A stretch of 64,000 bases of DNA from Acidobacteriota bacterium (GTDB taxonomy: Bacteria > Acidobacteriota > Terriglobia > Terriglobales > Acidobacteriaceae): contig JAFDVQ010000005.1 of the NCBI GenBank assembly GCA_018268915.1, positions 1 to 64,000 on the forward strand, written 5' to 3'. Position numbers and translations under genes: made by a program. Positions 30,051 through 39,196 of the stretch are shown here, piece by piece. Within the stretch, counting starts at the first letter, position 1. Each line of letters starts with the position of its first letter. Below the pieces are notes generated by a model. The model was not told the origin of the DNA. It worked only from the letters and a program-made list of their open reading frames with translations, and made no database searches.

Positions 30051-31640
30051 CTACTCTTCCCTCTTCCGCCTCTGATGCGTTGACGGAATATTCATATCCT
30101 CGCGATATTTCGCCACTGTCCGCCGCGTCAGCTGAATTCCCTGCCGCTGCAGCTCCGCCGCAATCTGATCATCCGTAAGGGGCTTTTTGGGGTCTTCCTC
30201 GTCGATGAGCTTCCGCACCTTCCGCTTCAGAAGCAGCAGCGGAGTATCCGCCCCCTCAGGCCCATTGGCCCCTTCTGAGAAGAAGAATCGCAGCTCGATC
30301 ACGCCCTGTGGCGTATGCGCGTATTTATTTGCCACCGCGCGGCTCACTGTCGAAGGATGCACCCCGATCTCTTCCGCCACTTCCTTTATCATCATCGGCC
30401 GCAGCGCCTCGATACCCTGATCCAGGAAGTCCTGCTGCCGCCTTACAATCACTTCGCAGGTCCGGACAATTGTGCTCTTCCTCTGCGCGATGTTACGCAT
30501 CAACTGCATCGCCGACCGGAAACGCTCCTTCACGTACTCCTTGACTTCCTTCTCGGTTCCCTCTGAAGTCAGCATTCGCCGGTAGCGCGCGCTCAATCGC
30601 AGACTGGGCAGGTCTTCTTCGTTCATCGAGACGACCCACTCGCCGCCGCGCTTCGTGAAAACCACATCCGGCTCGATCAGCCTCGTCTGCTCGCGGTTAT
30701 AAAGTCTTCCCGGCCTCGGCTCCAGCGTGCGGATAAATTCCACGCCGGCATGCGCCTCCTCGGCACTGACGTGCAGCGCTTTCGCCAGATCCTTCACATC
30801 CCGTTTCTGTAACAACGACAGATGGCCATGCACAATCTGCGCCGCCACCTCCATCGAACGCTGCCGCTCCTCGAGCTTTGCGTCCGCTTCCGCCCTCAGA
30901 ATCTCGGTCGGCTCATCATAACCGTCTTCTTCGTGCTTGGCGTAGACCTGATTCAGTTCAACCTGCTGCGCCGCGATCTGAATCAGAAGGCACTCCCTCA
31001 AGTCCGCCGCGCCCACTCCCGCGGGATCGAGATGTTGCACCAGATCGATGCCGCGCCTGATTTGCTCTCCAAGCGCTTCTCTGTCTCTGTCCTTGTTTTC
31101 AGGAAACTGGGCGAATGCCTCAATCAGTTCATCCCGGTTCACTGTCAGGTACCCGTCTTCATCCAGATTTCCAATGATGAAGTCCGCAGCTATCTCCAGC
31201 TCAGGTTCAAGCGTCAGTGCTCCCAGCTGCCACGCCAGGTGATCGGTGAGCGTAGTAGGTTGCGAAAGAAAGTTCTCGAACGACGGCTTCTCGCTGTCTT
31301 CATACTCCGGCTGGGTGCGATAGCCCGGGTCAAGGTACTCTTGAAAGTACGACCCGAAATCAATCTCGGCGAAAGGATCCTTGGGTTCGGTCGCCGCGTC
31401 CGCTTGTCCGTCCACACGCTCCGGAAGCAAATCCTGCTCTTGCCTGCTTGCCACCTCATCCAGCATTGGAACCGATTCGTCAATCTCTTCCAGGACGGGG
31501 TTTTCCACCATTTCGGCATCGATCATCTCCTTCAGCTCGAGCTTGTTGAGCGCTAGAACGCTCACCATTTGCATCAGGCCCGGCGTAAGGACCTGGCGTT
31601 GTGCCACCTTCAAGTTCAGTTTGGGTTGCAACAACGCCAT
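30051..31640 (-). CDS. rpoN: RNA polymerase sigma-54 factor
   Basis: 529 aa. Region I (LNLKVAQRQVLTPGLMQMV) binds activators; an acidic region II follows; the core-binding domain and helix-turn-helix come next. The RpoN box RRTVAKYRED sits near the C-terminus and reads the -24 element. ATG 31640 is chosen because homology starts at MALLQPKLNL; an open extension to 31703 is possible and no strong ribosome site decides. It follows lptB by 193 bp, the classic lpt-rpoN arrangement. It serves NtrC-type activators such as the one at 59762. Confidence 0.96.
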   Translation of the reverse strand: MALLQPKLNLKVAQRQVLTPGLMQMVSVLALNKLELKEMIDAEMVENPVLEEIDESVPMLDEVASRQEQDLLPERVDGQADAATEPKDPFAEIDFGSYFQEYLDPGYRTQPEYEDSEKPSFENFLSQPTTLTDHLAWQLGALTLEPELEIAADFIIGNLDEDGYLTVNRDELIEAFAQFPENKDRDREALGEQIRRGIDLVQHLDPAGVGAADLRECLLIQIAAQQVELNQVYAKHEEDGYDEPTEILRAEADAKLEERQRSMEVAAQIVHGHLSLLQKRDVKDLAKALHVSAEEAHAGVEFIRTLEPRPGRLYNREQTRLIEPDVVFTKRGGEWVVSMNEEDLPSLRLSARYRRMLTSEGTEKEVKEYVKERFRSAMQLMRNIAQRKSTIVRTCEVIVRRQQDFLDQGIEALRPMMIKEVAEEIGVHPSTVSRAVANKYAHTPQGVIELRFFFSEGANGPEGADTPLLLLKRKVRKLIDEEDPKKPLTDDQIAAELQRQGIQLTRRTVAKYREDMNIPSTHQRRKREE

Positions 31641-31833
31641 ACAAGAAACTCGATTCCCTTTAGGACTACCATCCAGTGTAATCGGGTAGCAGGATACCTG
31701 CACTCTATGCCTTGTGAAAGCGCTCTATTCCCGGAATATCCGTAACTTGCTGTCCCGATTGAGAAAAGCCATAAAGAGAATCAACCCTGATTGCTTGCCA
31801 CACCTTCGGGCTACCGGCTACGAGCTGCCTGCT

Positions 31834-32562
31834 CTAGTTCAGCGAGAACCCCTCCCCCAGGTAGATCCTCCGCACCTCTACGTCGTTCCCCAGCTCGTGC
31901 GGCGTCCCAGCCCGGAAGATCAGCCCTTCTGAAATGATGTACGCGCGATCCGTCACGCTCAACGTCTCCCGCACATTATGATCCGTGATAAGGACCCCGA
32001 TCCCCGCTGACTTCAGATCGAAGATGATTTTCTGCAGCTCGGCCACCGCAATCGGATCGATCCCACTGAACGGCTCATCCAGCAGAATGAAATTTGGCTG
32101 AATACACAGCGATCGCGCGATCTCTACCCTGCGCCGCTCGCCGCCCGAAAGCGCGTACCCTTTCGTCCCGCGAATGTGCCCCAGGTTCAGTTGCCCGATC
32201 AGACGCTCAGCCTTTGCCTTTCTTTCCCGGGTATTGAGAGCCTGGGCCTCCAGAACTGCCAGAATGTTCTCTTCAACCGTCAGTTTGCGAAACACCGACG
32301 GCTCCTGCGGCAGGTAGCTGATCCCAAAATTTCGAGCTCGCAGGTACATCGGCACATGCGTGATGTCGTTCTCGTCTACAAGGATCCTTCCCGACTCCGG
32401 GGGCACCAGCCCAACGATCATGTAGAAACTCGTCGTCTTCCCGGCGCCGTTCGGGCCAAGTAGGCCAACAACCTCTCCACGCGAAATCTTCAGCGTGACA
32501 CCGCGTACAACCTGGCGTCCCTTGTATGTCTTGCCGATTCCCTCAGCGATCAGTGTGTCCAT
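31834..32562 (-). CDS. lptB: LPS export ABC transporter ATP-binding protein LptB
   Basis: 242 aa. It powers extraction of lipopolysaccharide from the inner membrane with LptFG. Walker [22 protein letters not shown]-loop [17 protein letters not shown] signature [12 protein letters not shown], Walker [16 protein letters not shown] and the switch His in [11 protein letters not shown] are all present. An upstream GTG (32601) would add 13 residues lying against a repeat element, so ATG 32562 is preferred. lptFG are not in the window. Same strand and order as lptC/A upstream and rpoN downstream. Confidence 0.96.
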   Translation of the reverse strand: MDTLIAEGIGKTYKGRQVVRGVTLKISRGEVVGLLGPNGAGKTTSFYMIVGLVPPESGRILVDENDITHVPMYLRARNFGISYLPQEPSVFRKLTVEENILAVLEAQALNTRERKAKAERLIGQLNLGHIRGTKGYALSGGERRRVEIARSLCIQPNFILLDEPFSGIDPIAVAELQKIIFDLKSAGIGVLITDHNVRETLSVTDRAYIISEGLIFRAGTPHELGNDVEVRRIYLGEGFSLN

Positions 32563-32604
32563 CGAACCCGTATCTGGGGTCTCCCCCGGACTCCAATGCA
32601 CCGT

Positions 32605-32690
32605 GAAGGGTACGGGCTTCAGCCCGTACGCCGAAATCCAGGAGGGTGAACGGGCTTTAGCCCCTGAGGCATTCAGCCTCCTGCTCCCTC
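32605..32690. repeat. Palindromic ACGGGCTTCAGCCCGT-type intergenic element
   Basis: A perfect 9-bp stem, GTACGGGCT/AGCCCGTAC (32610-32629), is followed by CGGGCTTTAGCCC (32651-32663) and GAGGC/GCCTC (32666-32680). Such REP-like palindromes recur in acidobacterial intergenic DNA (recalled, not searched). It separates lptC/A from lptB. Confidence 0.75.
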
Positions 32691-32709
32691 GTGCACGGCT
32701 TACTTCTAA

Positions 32710-35151
32710 CTACTTCGGCGCCTTCGTCATCGTCGTCGTCTTCTGACCCTCGCCGTCGACTCTGACGCTATCATTGCGACTATTGAAAATCAAAGCCTGC
32801 CCGGTCACTGTCCCATGCGCGGGATCAATTAACCGCGGCGGTGCTTCGGCAGTCCCTGTCAGCACGAATTCTCCCGTCTCGTTCGAATACACAAGCTGCT
32901 CTCCAACTCCTCGCCGCCCTGCCGAGGAGACCTCCACATGTCCACGCGATGTCATGCGATCGATCTGCCCGCCCGCGCCTCCTGCGCGCGCATGATCTCC
33001 CGCAGGCAGCAGTAGCAGCTCAACCTCATTCGACGTTGTCTTCGCATCTGCGGTGTTTGCCACTACGCTTCCGGCAAGACAGGCCTTCATGACGGCCCTT
33101 CGTTCTGAACCCGAATACTTCAGGTCGCCCCCGCTCACCCTGATCACCGATGGTTCCGCTTGCTTCGGTTTGGTCTGTTCACCTGGAAGAACCGCCATCG
33201 CGCTCACCAGCACAACCTGCACCGGAGTTTTGGCGCTCGAAGTCTGTGCGGCGAGACTCTGCTTCCCGCGGTCCAGCGACACCATGGGAGCGGCAATCGA
33301 ATTCCCTTCCTGCCACAACCGCACACTCCCTCGGAACGTCGCCGCCCCATTCGATCGCTTCAGTTCCGCTTCCTGAGCCACTACGTGAACAGGACCCTGC
33401 GCTCCAAATCCAACCGTCGAAGTGCCAGAGCTGCTCCGCTTGGAATCCCCTGCCCACGTGCCTTTCACGTTTCCTTTCGCCATGGCATCGCCCGTCTCCT
33501 GCGACACGTCCAGCTTGTCCGCTGCGATCTCGAGCCCACCATCGCTCACTCTCGGACTTCCGGACAAGTGCAGCCACGCTCCGCCGTCCCCATAATCCGC
33601 ATGGCTGGCCGTTGCCTTCACTGCGGCTTGCACCACGCCGTTTTTCGGCGCCGGCTGCTGTGTCAGAACCACATGGCCATCCACCGTTGCCGAGCTGATC
33701 TGCAAGCCGCCCTGTGCTGAACTCTTTCCGCTCGCACCCTGTACCGTCGCCAGGTGAGCAACCACTACGTCTCCGCTAGTGGACTGCTGCACGCCGGCCG
33801 CTGTCGTTTGCGTAATAGTCGTGTGTCCACGCCCAGTAAAGGCGCTCAACGCTCCGTGAGTTCCGAACTCTCCCGTCACATCATCGGCCGTCAACCTCTC
33901 GGGAGCGGCCGGTCCACTTCCTTTCTGTGTCGAAGCAGCAACCACCACGCCACCCGACCCATGCATCGACGCTGGCTCGATCTTTCCTTTACCCGCCTCG
34001 CGGAACGCGATGTCCAGCACGGGAGACGCCCATTCTCGATGCGACTTCTCAGCCCCGTTCGTTTCGTCGCTCGCTAGCTGCACGTCTCGCTCCAGATGCG
34101 CGCTCCGCATCACGCCTTTCCGCGCGAATGCCAGTTCCATTGACGGTGCGCTGCCATGCACTTTGCGGCCCTTGGCATCGGAGTCGATCGTCGTTCCGCC
34201 ATCCAGCCGTCCGTGCAGCGGCTCGTTGTGCTCATCGAAGCTTAGTGTCGCCCTCGGAGCCGCTATTCTTCCCCCCGCCAGCGTGGTTAAAGAGAACCCG
34301 CCCGCTGCATCCAGGCGCTCCGCCGACCCGTCATCGCGGAAATAAATCTTTGCATTCTCCGCGCTGGCAGCGTCGTTCCCATACCGCACTGTCGCAGCTT
34401 GCAAAGAGCATGCCTGGTCGTCTCGTTTGAACTCCGCATGCCGTGCGAACATCTTCAATGGCTGCGCACCGCGCTGCACATTCAATTCGACATCGCGATC
34501 CAGCACCAGCACACCGTCCCGCGCAACGTACTTCGCTCCGACCGCGCTGCCATTACCCTGCTGCAGCGAAAACTCCACCCTGTTCTCGGTGGACGCCTCT
34601 CCGCTTTCACGATTGAAGATCAGCCCGCTCGTCTTCACATGGATCTCACCGCTCGCAGCCGTCTGCGCCGCTGAAGCCAGCTTTCCCGGCATCTGCTTTG
34701 ACCCGATCGCACTTCCCGCAGCCGCCTTCGGCGCAATCGCTGGAGCCACCGTCGGCTTCATCAACGTGATTTCCACCGGCCCCATCGCCTTCGCAATCCC
34801 CACGCCCGGGTTGTACTCAAACTCGCCGCCCTCAATCTTGTCCACCCGGCTTCCATCCTCGGCGAACAGCTCAATCGAAACATCATGCAATTGCAAGAAG
34901 ATCTTCCCCTCTTTCTTCAATTGCAGCTGCTTCGAGGCGCGAATCCTATACAGCGTGTGTCCGCGCACGTCGTGCGTATACACGAACCCGTTCGCCTCCT
35001 CCTGGATGTTGAGACCCAGCGCATGAGGAATGTCTTTCTTGTTGAACCGATTTCGGAACTTCCCGACTCCCAGAAACACACCGAGAGCAATCACCAGCAG
35101 CACTCCCGCTGCCAGAATCAACGTACGAAGTCGCTCGATCGTGAAGCGCAT
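32710..35151 (-). CDS. LptC-LptA (OstA) fusion, periplasmic LPS transport protein
   Basis: 813 aa, far longer than LptC (about 190) or LptA (about 180). A single N-terminal anchor (about 10-30, LILAAGVLLVIALGVFLGVG) precedes an LptC-like domain (YTHDVRGHTLYRIRASKQLQ). A long beta-jellyroll-like region follows. The C-terminus is typical LptA/OstA: RMTSRGHVEVSS, QLVYSNETGEFVLTGTAEAP and GTVTGQALIFN. One chain could therefore form the inner-membrane-attached part of the LPS bridge. ATG 35151 lies 1 nt past the stop of the preceding gene, so the two are translationally coupled. Confidence 0.88.
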   Translation of the reverse strand: MRFTIERLRTLILAAGVLLVIALGVFLGVGKFRNRFNKKDIPHALGLNIQEEANGFVYTHDVRGHTLYRIRASKQLQLKKEGKIFLQLHDVSIELFAEDGSRVDKIEGGEFEYNPGVGIAKAMGPVEITLMKPTVAPAIAPKAAAGSAIGSKQMPGKLASAAQTAASGEIHVKTSGLIFNRESGEASTENRVEFSLQQGNGSAVGAKYVARDGVLVLDRDVELNVQRGAQPLKMFARHAEFKRDDQACSLQAATVRYGNDAASAENAKIYFRDDGSAERLDAAGGFSLTTLAGGRIAAPRATLSFDEHNEPLHGRLDGGTTIDSDAKGRKVHGSAPSMELAFARKGVMRSAHLERDVQLASDETNGAEKSHREWASPVLDIAFREAGKGKIEPASMHGSGGVVVAASTQKGSGPAAPERLTADDVTGEFGTHGALSAFTGRGHTTITQTTAAGVQQSTSGDVVVAHLATVQGASGKSSAQGGLQISSATVDGHVVLTQQPAPKNGVVQAAVKATASHADYGDGGAWLHLSGSPRVSDGGLEIAADKLDVSQETGDAMAKGNVKGTWAGDSKRSSSGTSTVGFGAQGPVHVVAQEAELKRSNGAATFRGSVRLWQEGNSIAAPMVSLDRGKQSLAAQTSSAKTPVQVVLVSAMAVLPGEQTKPKQAEPSVIRVSGGDLKYSGSERRAVMKACLAGSVVANTADAKTTSNEVELLLLPAGDHARAGGAGGQIDRMTSRGHVEVSSAGRRGVGEQLVYSNETGEFVLTGTAEAPPRLIDPAHGTVTGQALIFNSRNDSVRVDGEGQKTTTMTKAPK

Positions 35152-35152
35152 T

Positions 35153-35767
35153 TCAGTTCGTCATGCCCAGACGTGCCGCCAGCCTCTGCGCCAGGCTCTC
35201 GCCCAATTCGCTCCACAACAGCCTCGCTGTAGCGCCCGACTCCTTCTCGACCGCCGCCGTCAGCTCAACCAGCTGCCGCACGTTTTCTTCCACGTGTTTC
35301 GCAGTGTCGGCGTCGAGCTCCAGTTCCTCATCGAGAAACGGAGCATCGCTTCCAAAGTCGATACGTATATGCCCGTCCTGCTCGTACGCGCCCGAGTCAA
35401 ATAGCGGTCCATACCCCACTACCCGCACGAGACGGGACTGTTTCGCCCAGCGCGCATCCAGCCCACCGCTGGCCGGCTCAAACTCCCAGAGCGACCACTC
35501 AATCTGGAACTCGTATGCGTAGTCCTCATGCAGCAATTCCAGCGCATCTGTCACGGCCGCCTCCGGCTCGACACCCCGCTCGCCGTGTCCATACACCCGC
35601 TGAAAAGCCGCAGTCTCGCTCCAGCTCACCGGCCAAACCGTCGCAGAGTACACTCGCGACTCGCCGCCATGTTTAGCAAACGTACCCAGCACCGCGGTCA
35701 GCTTCTGAGCCAATCCCGCCAGGCGCAAATTCGGGTACCACAAACTCAAATAAAGCGTGTCCGCCAT
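35153..35767 (-). CDS. Unknown protein at the head of the lpt-rpoN operon
   Basis: 204 aa, soluble, no signal peptide; start ATG 35767. Visible stretches are MADTLYLSLWYPNLRLAGLA, then YEFQIEWSLWEFEP, a VRVVGYGPLFDSGAYEQDGH segment and an acidic helix LDEELELDADTAKHVEENVR. I do not recognise a domain. Its stop TGA is separated from the LptC/A start by a single base, so it is produced with the LPS transport proteins. Whether it acts in envelope biogenesis is unknown. Confidence 0.75.
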   Translation of the reverse strand: MADTLYLSLWYPNLRLAGLAQKLTAVLGTFAKHGGESRVYSATVWPVSWSETAAFQRVYGHGERGVEPEAAVTDALELLHEDYAYEFQIEWSLWEFEPASGGLDARWAKQSRLVRVVGYGPLFDSGAYEQDGHIRIDFGSDAPFLDEELELDADTAKHVEENVRQLVELTAAVEKESGATARLLWSELGESLAQRLAARLGMTN

Positions 35768-35932
35768 CTCTATCAATTTTAGACGCGCAGCCGCCCATCA
35801 AGCCGGGTGACCCTTTCCCTCCGGTTGAGGCAAGGGATTCCAGCCTGCCCCCTTCTCAACGAGCGGACTGATCACTGCTTCCCTCTTGCGCCCTCATCCC
35901 CCGGCCCCACATCCTACTTGTCAGGAGTCCTC

Positions 35933-36805
35933 ATGCCCTCAGCCGCCGCTGCCACCGCCGGAACCGTATCCCTCGGCAAACTCACCGTGAACCGTCTTGG
36001 CTACGGCGCCATGCGTATCACTGGCAAAGGCATATGGGGACCGCCCGCCGACCGCGACGCCGCAATTGCTACCCTCCGCCGCGCCGTTGAACTGGGTGTC
36101 AACTTCATCGATACCGCCGACTCTTATGGCCCCAATGTCTCAGAAGAGCTGATCGCCGAAGCTCTCTACCCTTATCCCGCCGATCTCGTTGTGGCCACCA
36201 AGGGCGGATGGCAACGCCTTGGACCTGGCCAATGGATACACAACGCCAGCCCCAACCACCTCCGGGAGTCCGTAGAGGGCTGTCTTAAGCGACTTCGCCT
36301 CGACCGAATCCCCGTCTACCAGCTACATGTCCCAGACCCGGCGGTCTCATTCGACGCCTCAATGGAGGCTCTCGCCGAGCTTCGCACCCAGGGAAAGGTC
36401 CAGTATGTGGCCCTTTCCAATGTCACCCTCGAGCACCTTGAGCGCGCCCGCAAGATCGTTCCCATCGTCTCCGTTCAGAACCGCTACAGCTTTGCTGACC
36501 GCGAGTGGGACTACCTGCTCGACCACTGTGAGAAGCTTGGCATCGCCTTCATTCCCTGGGCGCCACTGGGGCAGAACAGGCAAGCCTACGACCTTCTCAT
36601 CCGCATCGCCGGCGAGCTGAGCGCTACGCCTATGCAAGTGGCCCTCGCCTGGCTTCTCTCTCGTTCCCGCATCATGCTCCCCATTCCTGGTACATCCTCA
36701 GTCGCGCACGTTGAAGAAAACATCGCCTCCGCATCGCTTAAGCTCCCGGAGGATCTTTTCCAGGAGATCTCCGACTTTGAAGCTCCCCCGGCTGTTCTTC
36801 GCTGA
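35933..36805 (+). CDS. Aldo/keto reductase
   Basis: 290 aa, a cytoplasmic NADPH-dependent oxidoreductase TIM barrel. Catalytic tetrad pieces are visible: Asp and Tyr in NFIDTADSYGPNVSEEL, Lys in VVATKGGW and His in VYQLHVPDP. The cofactor end is LPIPGTSSVAHVEENIAS. ATG 35933 has AGGAG 5 nt upstream; an open extension to 35807 lacks support. It stands alone, divergent from the lpt operon. The physiological substrate is not evident; members of this subgroup often act as general carbonyl reductases. Confidence 0.92.
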   Translation: MPSAAAATAGTVSLGKLTVNRLGYGAMRITGKGIWGPPADRDAAIATLRRAVELGVNFIDTADSYGPNVSEELIAEALYPYPADLVVATKGGWQRLGPGQWIHNASPNHLRESVEGCLKRLRLDRIPVYQLHVPDPAVSFDASMEALAELRTQGKVQYVALSNVTLEHLERARKIVPIVSVQNRYSFADREWDYLLDHCEKLGIAFIPWAPLGQNRQAYDLLIRIAGELSATPMQVALAWLLSRSRIMLPIPGTSSVAHVEENIASASLKLPEDLFQEISDFEAPPAVLR

Positions 36806-36957
36806 TGGCTCAAACATATCGGCGGCTTCTTTACACGGGAACCTCATTCTGCACTCAAACAAAAGTTGCACATCAAGCGTCCCTCAGACTGCTATAAGGA
36901 AGGAAAAGCCCGACAAAACTACTCCCCTTTTGCAATGAGCGTTCGGAATTCTTGATC

Positions 36958-38304
36958 ATGCCGATACGGGCTTCAAACATTCACGAACCGAGCCACAATC
37001 TTCTTCACAGTGTCTTCTTCCTTGAACAAATCTGCCTGATCACCTCCACGCAGATCGCCCTGCTTAATCTCCTCTCGCTCTTCCTGCCGCCGATCGAGCA
37101 CTATCTCCCCTCGCCCTTGCTGCACATGACGGCATCGTCTGCCTCTGGCGCCCTCTGCGCCTCCCTCGCTCTGTTCTTTCTCGAGAGCGGAAGAACGGAA
37201 CGGCTTCGACGTGCAGGTCAACTTCTCGGCGTCGCAACCGCCATCATCGCCATCGTCGCTTTGTGGTCCAACTCCTCAATCTCGATATCCTCGCTGACGC
37301 AGAGTTCGATCGGACAACACGCTGGTCACTTCCTGCCGGCTCCGGTAGCATTCTTGCTTCTCGGGATCATCATCTTTTTCCTTCGCAGCAGCCATTCTCT
37401 TCTCAGCCATATCACCGACGCCTTGGCGTGCATTCTTGCCTTCATCGTATTGGTGCTGCTCTCTGAGTTCATTTATGGCCTGATGCAGATTCCCGGATCA
37501 TCGGTCGTCGGCCCGGTCAAGCTTCCCACACTCGCCTGTCTCGGACTGCTGGCCGTCACTGCTGTTCTCCGACGCACCGAATTCGGGGTGTTTTCGTTTT
37601 TGGTCACCGGCGGAGTCGATGGTCAGCTCGCTCGGATCCTTGCGCCGCTTTTGCTCGTTCTCCCGATCATCCGCGAGGTCAGCAGAGCTCGGCTACTTGA
37701 CTCTCGTCTCGTTCCGACCCACTACGTAACTGCGATCCTGTCCTCTTCCGCAACGCTCATTTCGTTCATTCTGCTCTTCGGACTTTCACGACTGATACTC
37801 AGGATGCAGTCTGAGATACAGCAACTGAATCTTCGCGACGACCTCACTGGCCTCTATAACTACAGAGGCTTCAATCTTTTCGCCGAGCAGGCTTATCGTC
37901 TCGCTGCACGGTCGCGACAACCGTTCGGCGTTCTGTTCGTAGATATGGATAACTTGAAGGTCATCAATGACACGCTGGGGCACAGCACAGGCTCAGTCTT
38001 CCTCGTCGAGACCGCAAGGCTGTTAACCTCAACTTTTCGCGAGACTGACGTCATCGGCCGTCTGGGTGGCGACGAATTTGTTGTAGCCGGGCTCTTCGAG
38101 TCAAATGAGATCGAAGCTGCCATCGAGCGACTTCGCTCCGGCGCTGCCACCAGAAATGTAATGGATGGCCGCAGCATCTCGCTTAGTCTTGGCTACGCAG
38201 CCAGTGAGCCTGGCTCATCCGAATCCCTTAAGTCTGTAGTCGCTCGAGCAGACAAAGCGATGTACAAGGAGAAGCGAGAAAAGAAGAGAGCCGTTGCGTC
38301 CTGA
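36958..38304 (+). CDS. Membrane diguanylate cyclase (GGDEF)
   Basis: 448 aa. About eight transmembrane helices span residues 20-285 and form an unrecognised sensory module. The GGDEF domain spans about 290-445: DDLTGLYNYRGFNLFAEQAY, FVDMDNLKVINDTLGHSTG and the intact catalytic RLGGDEFVVA. It should make cyclic-di-GMP from GTP. No RxxD inhibitory site is obvious. ATG 36958 is used; TTG 36952 is in frame. A PilZ receptor gene (51881-52468) and a second GGDEF gene (46091) lie in the window. Confidence 0.9.
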   Translation: MPIRASNIHEPSHNLLHSVFFLEQICLITSTQIALLNLLSLFLPPIEHYLPSPLLHMTASSASGALCASLALFFLESGRTERLRRAGQLLGVATAIIAIVALWSNSSISISSLTQSSIGQHAGHFLPAPVAFLLLGIIIFFLRSSHSLLSHITDALACILAFIVLVLLSEFIYGLMQIPGSSVVGPVKLPTLACLGLLAVTAVLRRTEFGVFSFLVTGGVDGQLARILAPLLLVLPIIREVSRARLLDSRLVPTHYVTAILSSSATLISFILLFGLSRLILRMQSEIQQLNLRDDLTGLYNYRGFNLFAEQAYRLAARSRQPFGVLFVDMDNLKVINDTLGHSTGSVFLVETARLLTSTFRETDVIGRLGGDEFVVAGLFESNEIEAAIERLRSGAATRNVMDGRSISLSLGYAASEPGSSESLKSVVARADKAMYKEKREKKRAVAS

Positions 38305-38350
38305 AGTGAAGCAGCGCCCGGGCGGAAACGATTCCTGCTATTCTCCACCC

Positions 38351-39019
38351 ATGAAGCCAGCTGCCCTTACCGTCAGCATTGCACTACTTCTCTGGCTCAC
38401 CGCCTGCAAATCATCGACGGCGCCGGCTGCATCCGCGAGTGCGTCCTCCACCGCTCAGAGGACCTCACTCCCCGAAGGCTCCGGCTTCGACTACTACCTG
38501 CTCAACCTCTCCTGGTCGCCTGAGTTTTGCCACTCTCACCCTGATGCCCCGGAGTGCGCCATGCATTCCACCTTTGTCCTGCACGGTCTTTGGCCGCAGA
38601 ACTACGATGGCACCTACCCGGAAAACTGCTCGAACGCTCCCGGCCCCGCCGATCCAGCCACTTATAAAGACATCTACCCCGATCTGGGACTGCTACAGCA
38701 CGAGTGGCGCACCCACGGTACTTGTTCCGGCCTTCCGGCCGACGCATTCCTCTCAACCGCTCGTGCCGCCTATAAAGCAATAGTCGTTCCGCAGAGACTC
38801 CAAACACTCGCTCAGCAAACCTCGATGTCCCCTAATCAAATCATGAATCTATTCATGGTGGATAACCCCCGGATCCCGCGCGAGAGTCTCGCCGTCAGCT
38901 GCGGTAACAACTACCTCACTGCCGTCGAAATCTGCCTCGACAAAAGTCTCAGACCCATTCAGTGCGGCCCCCTCCGCTCATGCCGCGCGGTTATTGTCCG
39001 CATTCCGCCCCCGCGCTAA
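38351..39019 (+). CDS. Ribonuclease T2 family lipoprotein
   Basis: 222 aa. The signal peptide ends in a lipobox (LTAC), so the mature protein is lipidated on an envelope membrane. Both catalytic boxes are complete: CAS I FVLHGLWPQNYDG with its His, and CAS II HEWRTHGTC with Glu, His and Lys-equivalent positions. RNase T2 enzymes cut RNA without metal outside the cytoplasm, giving 2',3'-cyclic then 3'-phosphates, and may scavenge nucleotides or phosphate. The next gene is also a phosphoesterase, consistent with phosphorus scavenging (inference). ATG 38351 is chosen because the signal peptide starts there. Confidence 0.92.
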   Translation: MKPAALTVSIALLLWLTACKSSTAPAASASASSTAQRTSLPEGSGFDYYLLNLSWSPEFCHSHPDAPECAMHSTFVLHGLWPQNYDGTYPENCSNAPGPADPATYKDIYPDLGLLQHEWRTHGTCSGLPADAFLSTARAAYKAIVVPQRLQTLAQQTSMSPNQIMNLFMVDNPRIPRESLAVSCGNNYLTAVEICLDKSLRPIQCGPLRSCRAVIVRIPPPR

Positions 39020-39196
39020 GTCACTCAGGAGGGGACAGGCTAACAGGCAGAAAGGTAAGCGCCTCGCAAGTCTCTTCAGCGCCTGTTACCCCGCGACTTT
39101 CGTTACTTAGGCATTCACTGAAACTTAATTGCCCCCTGCAACTTTCGTTGTATATCTATGCCTAGTCGATAACTCAACTACATCGGGGCTTAATAC

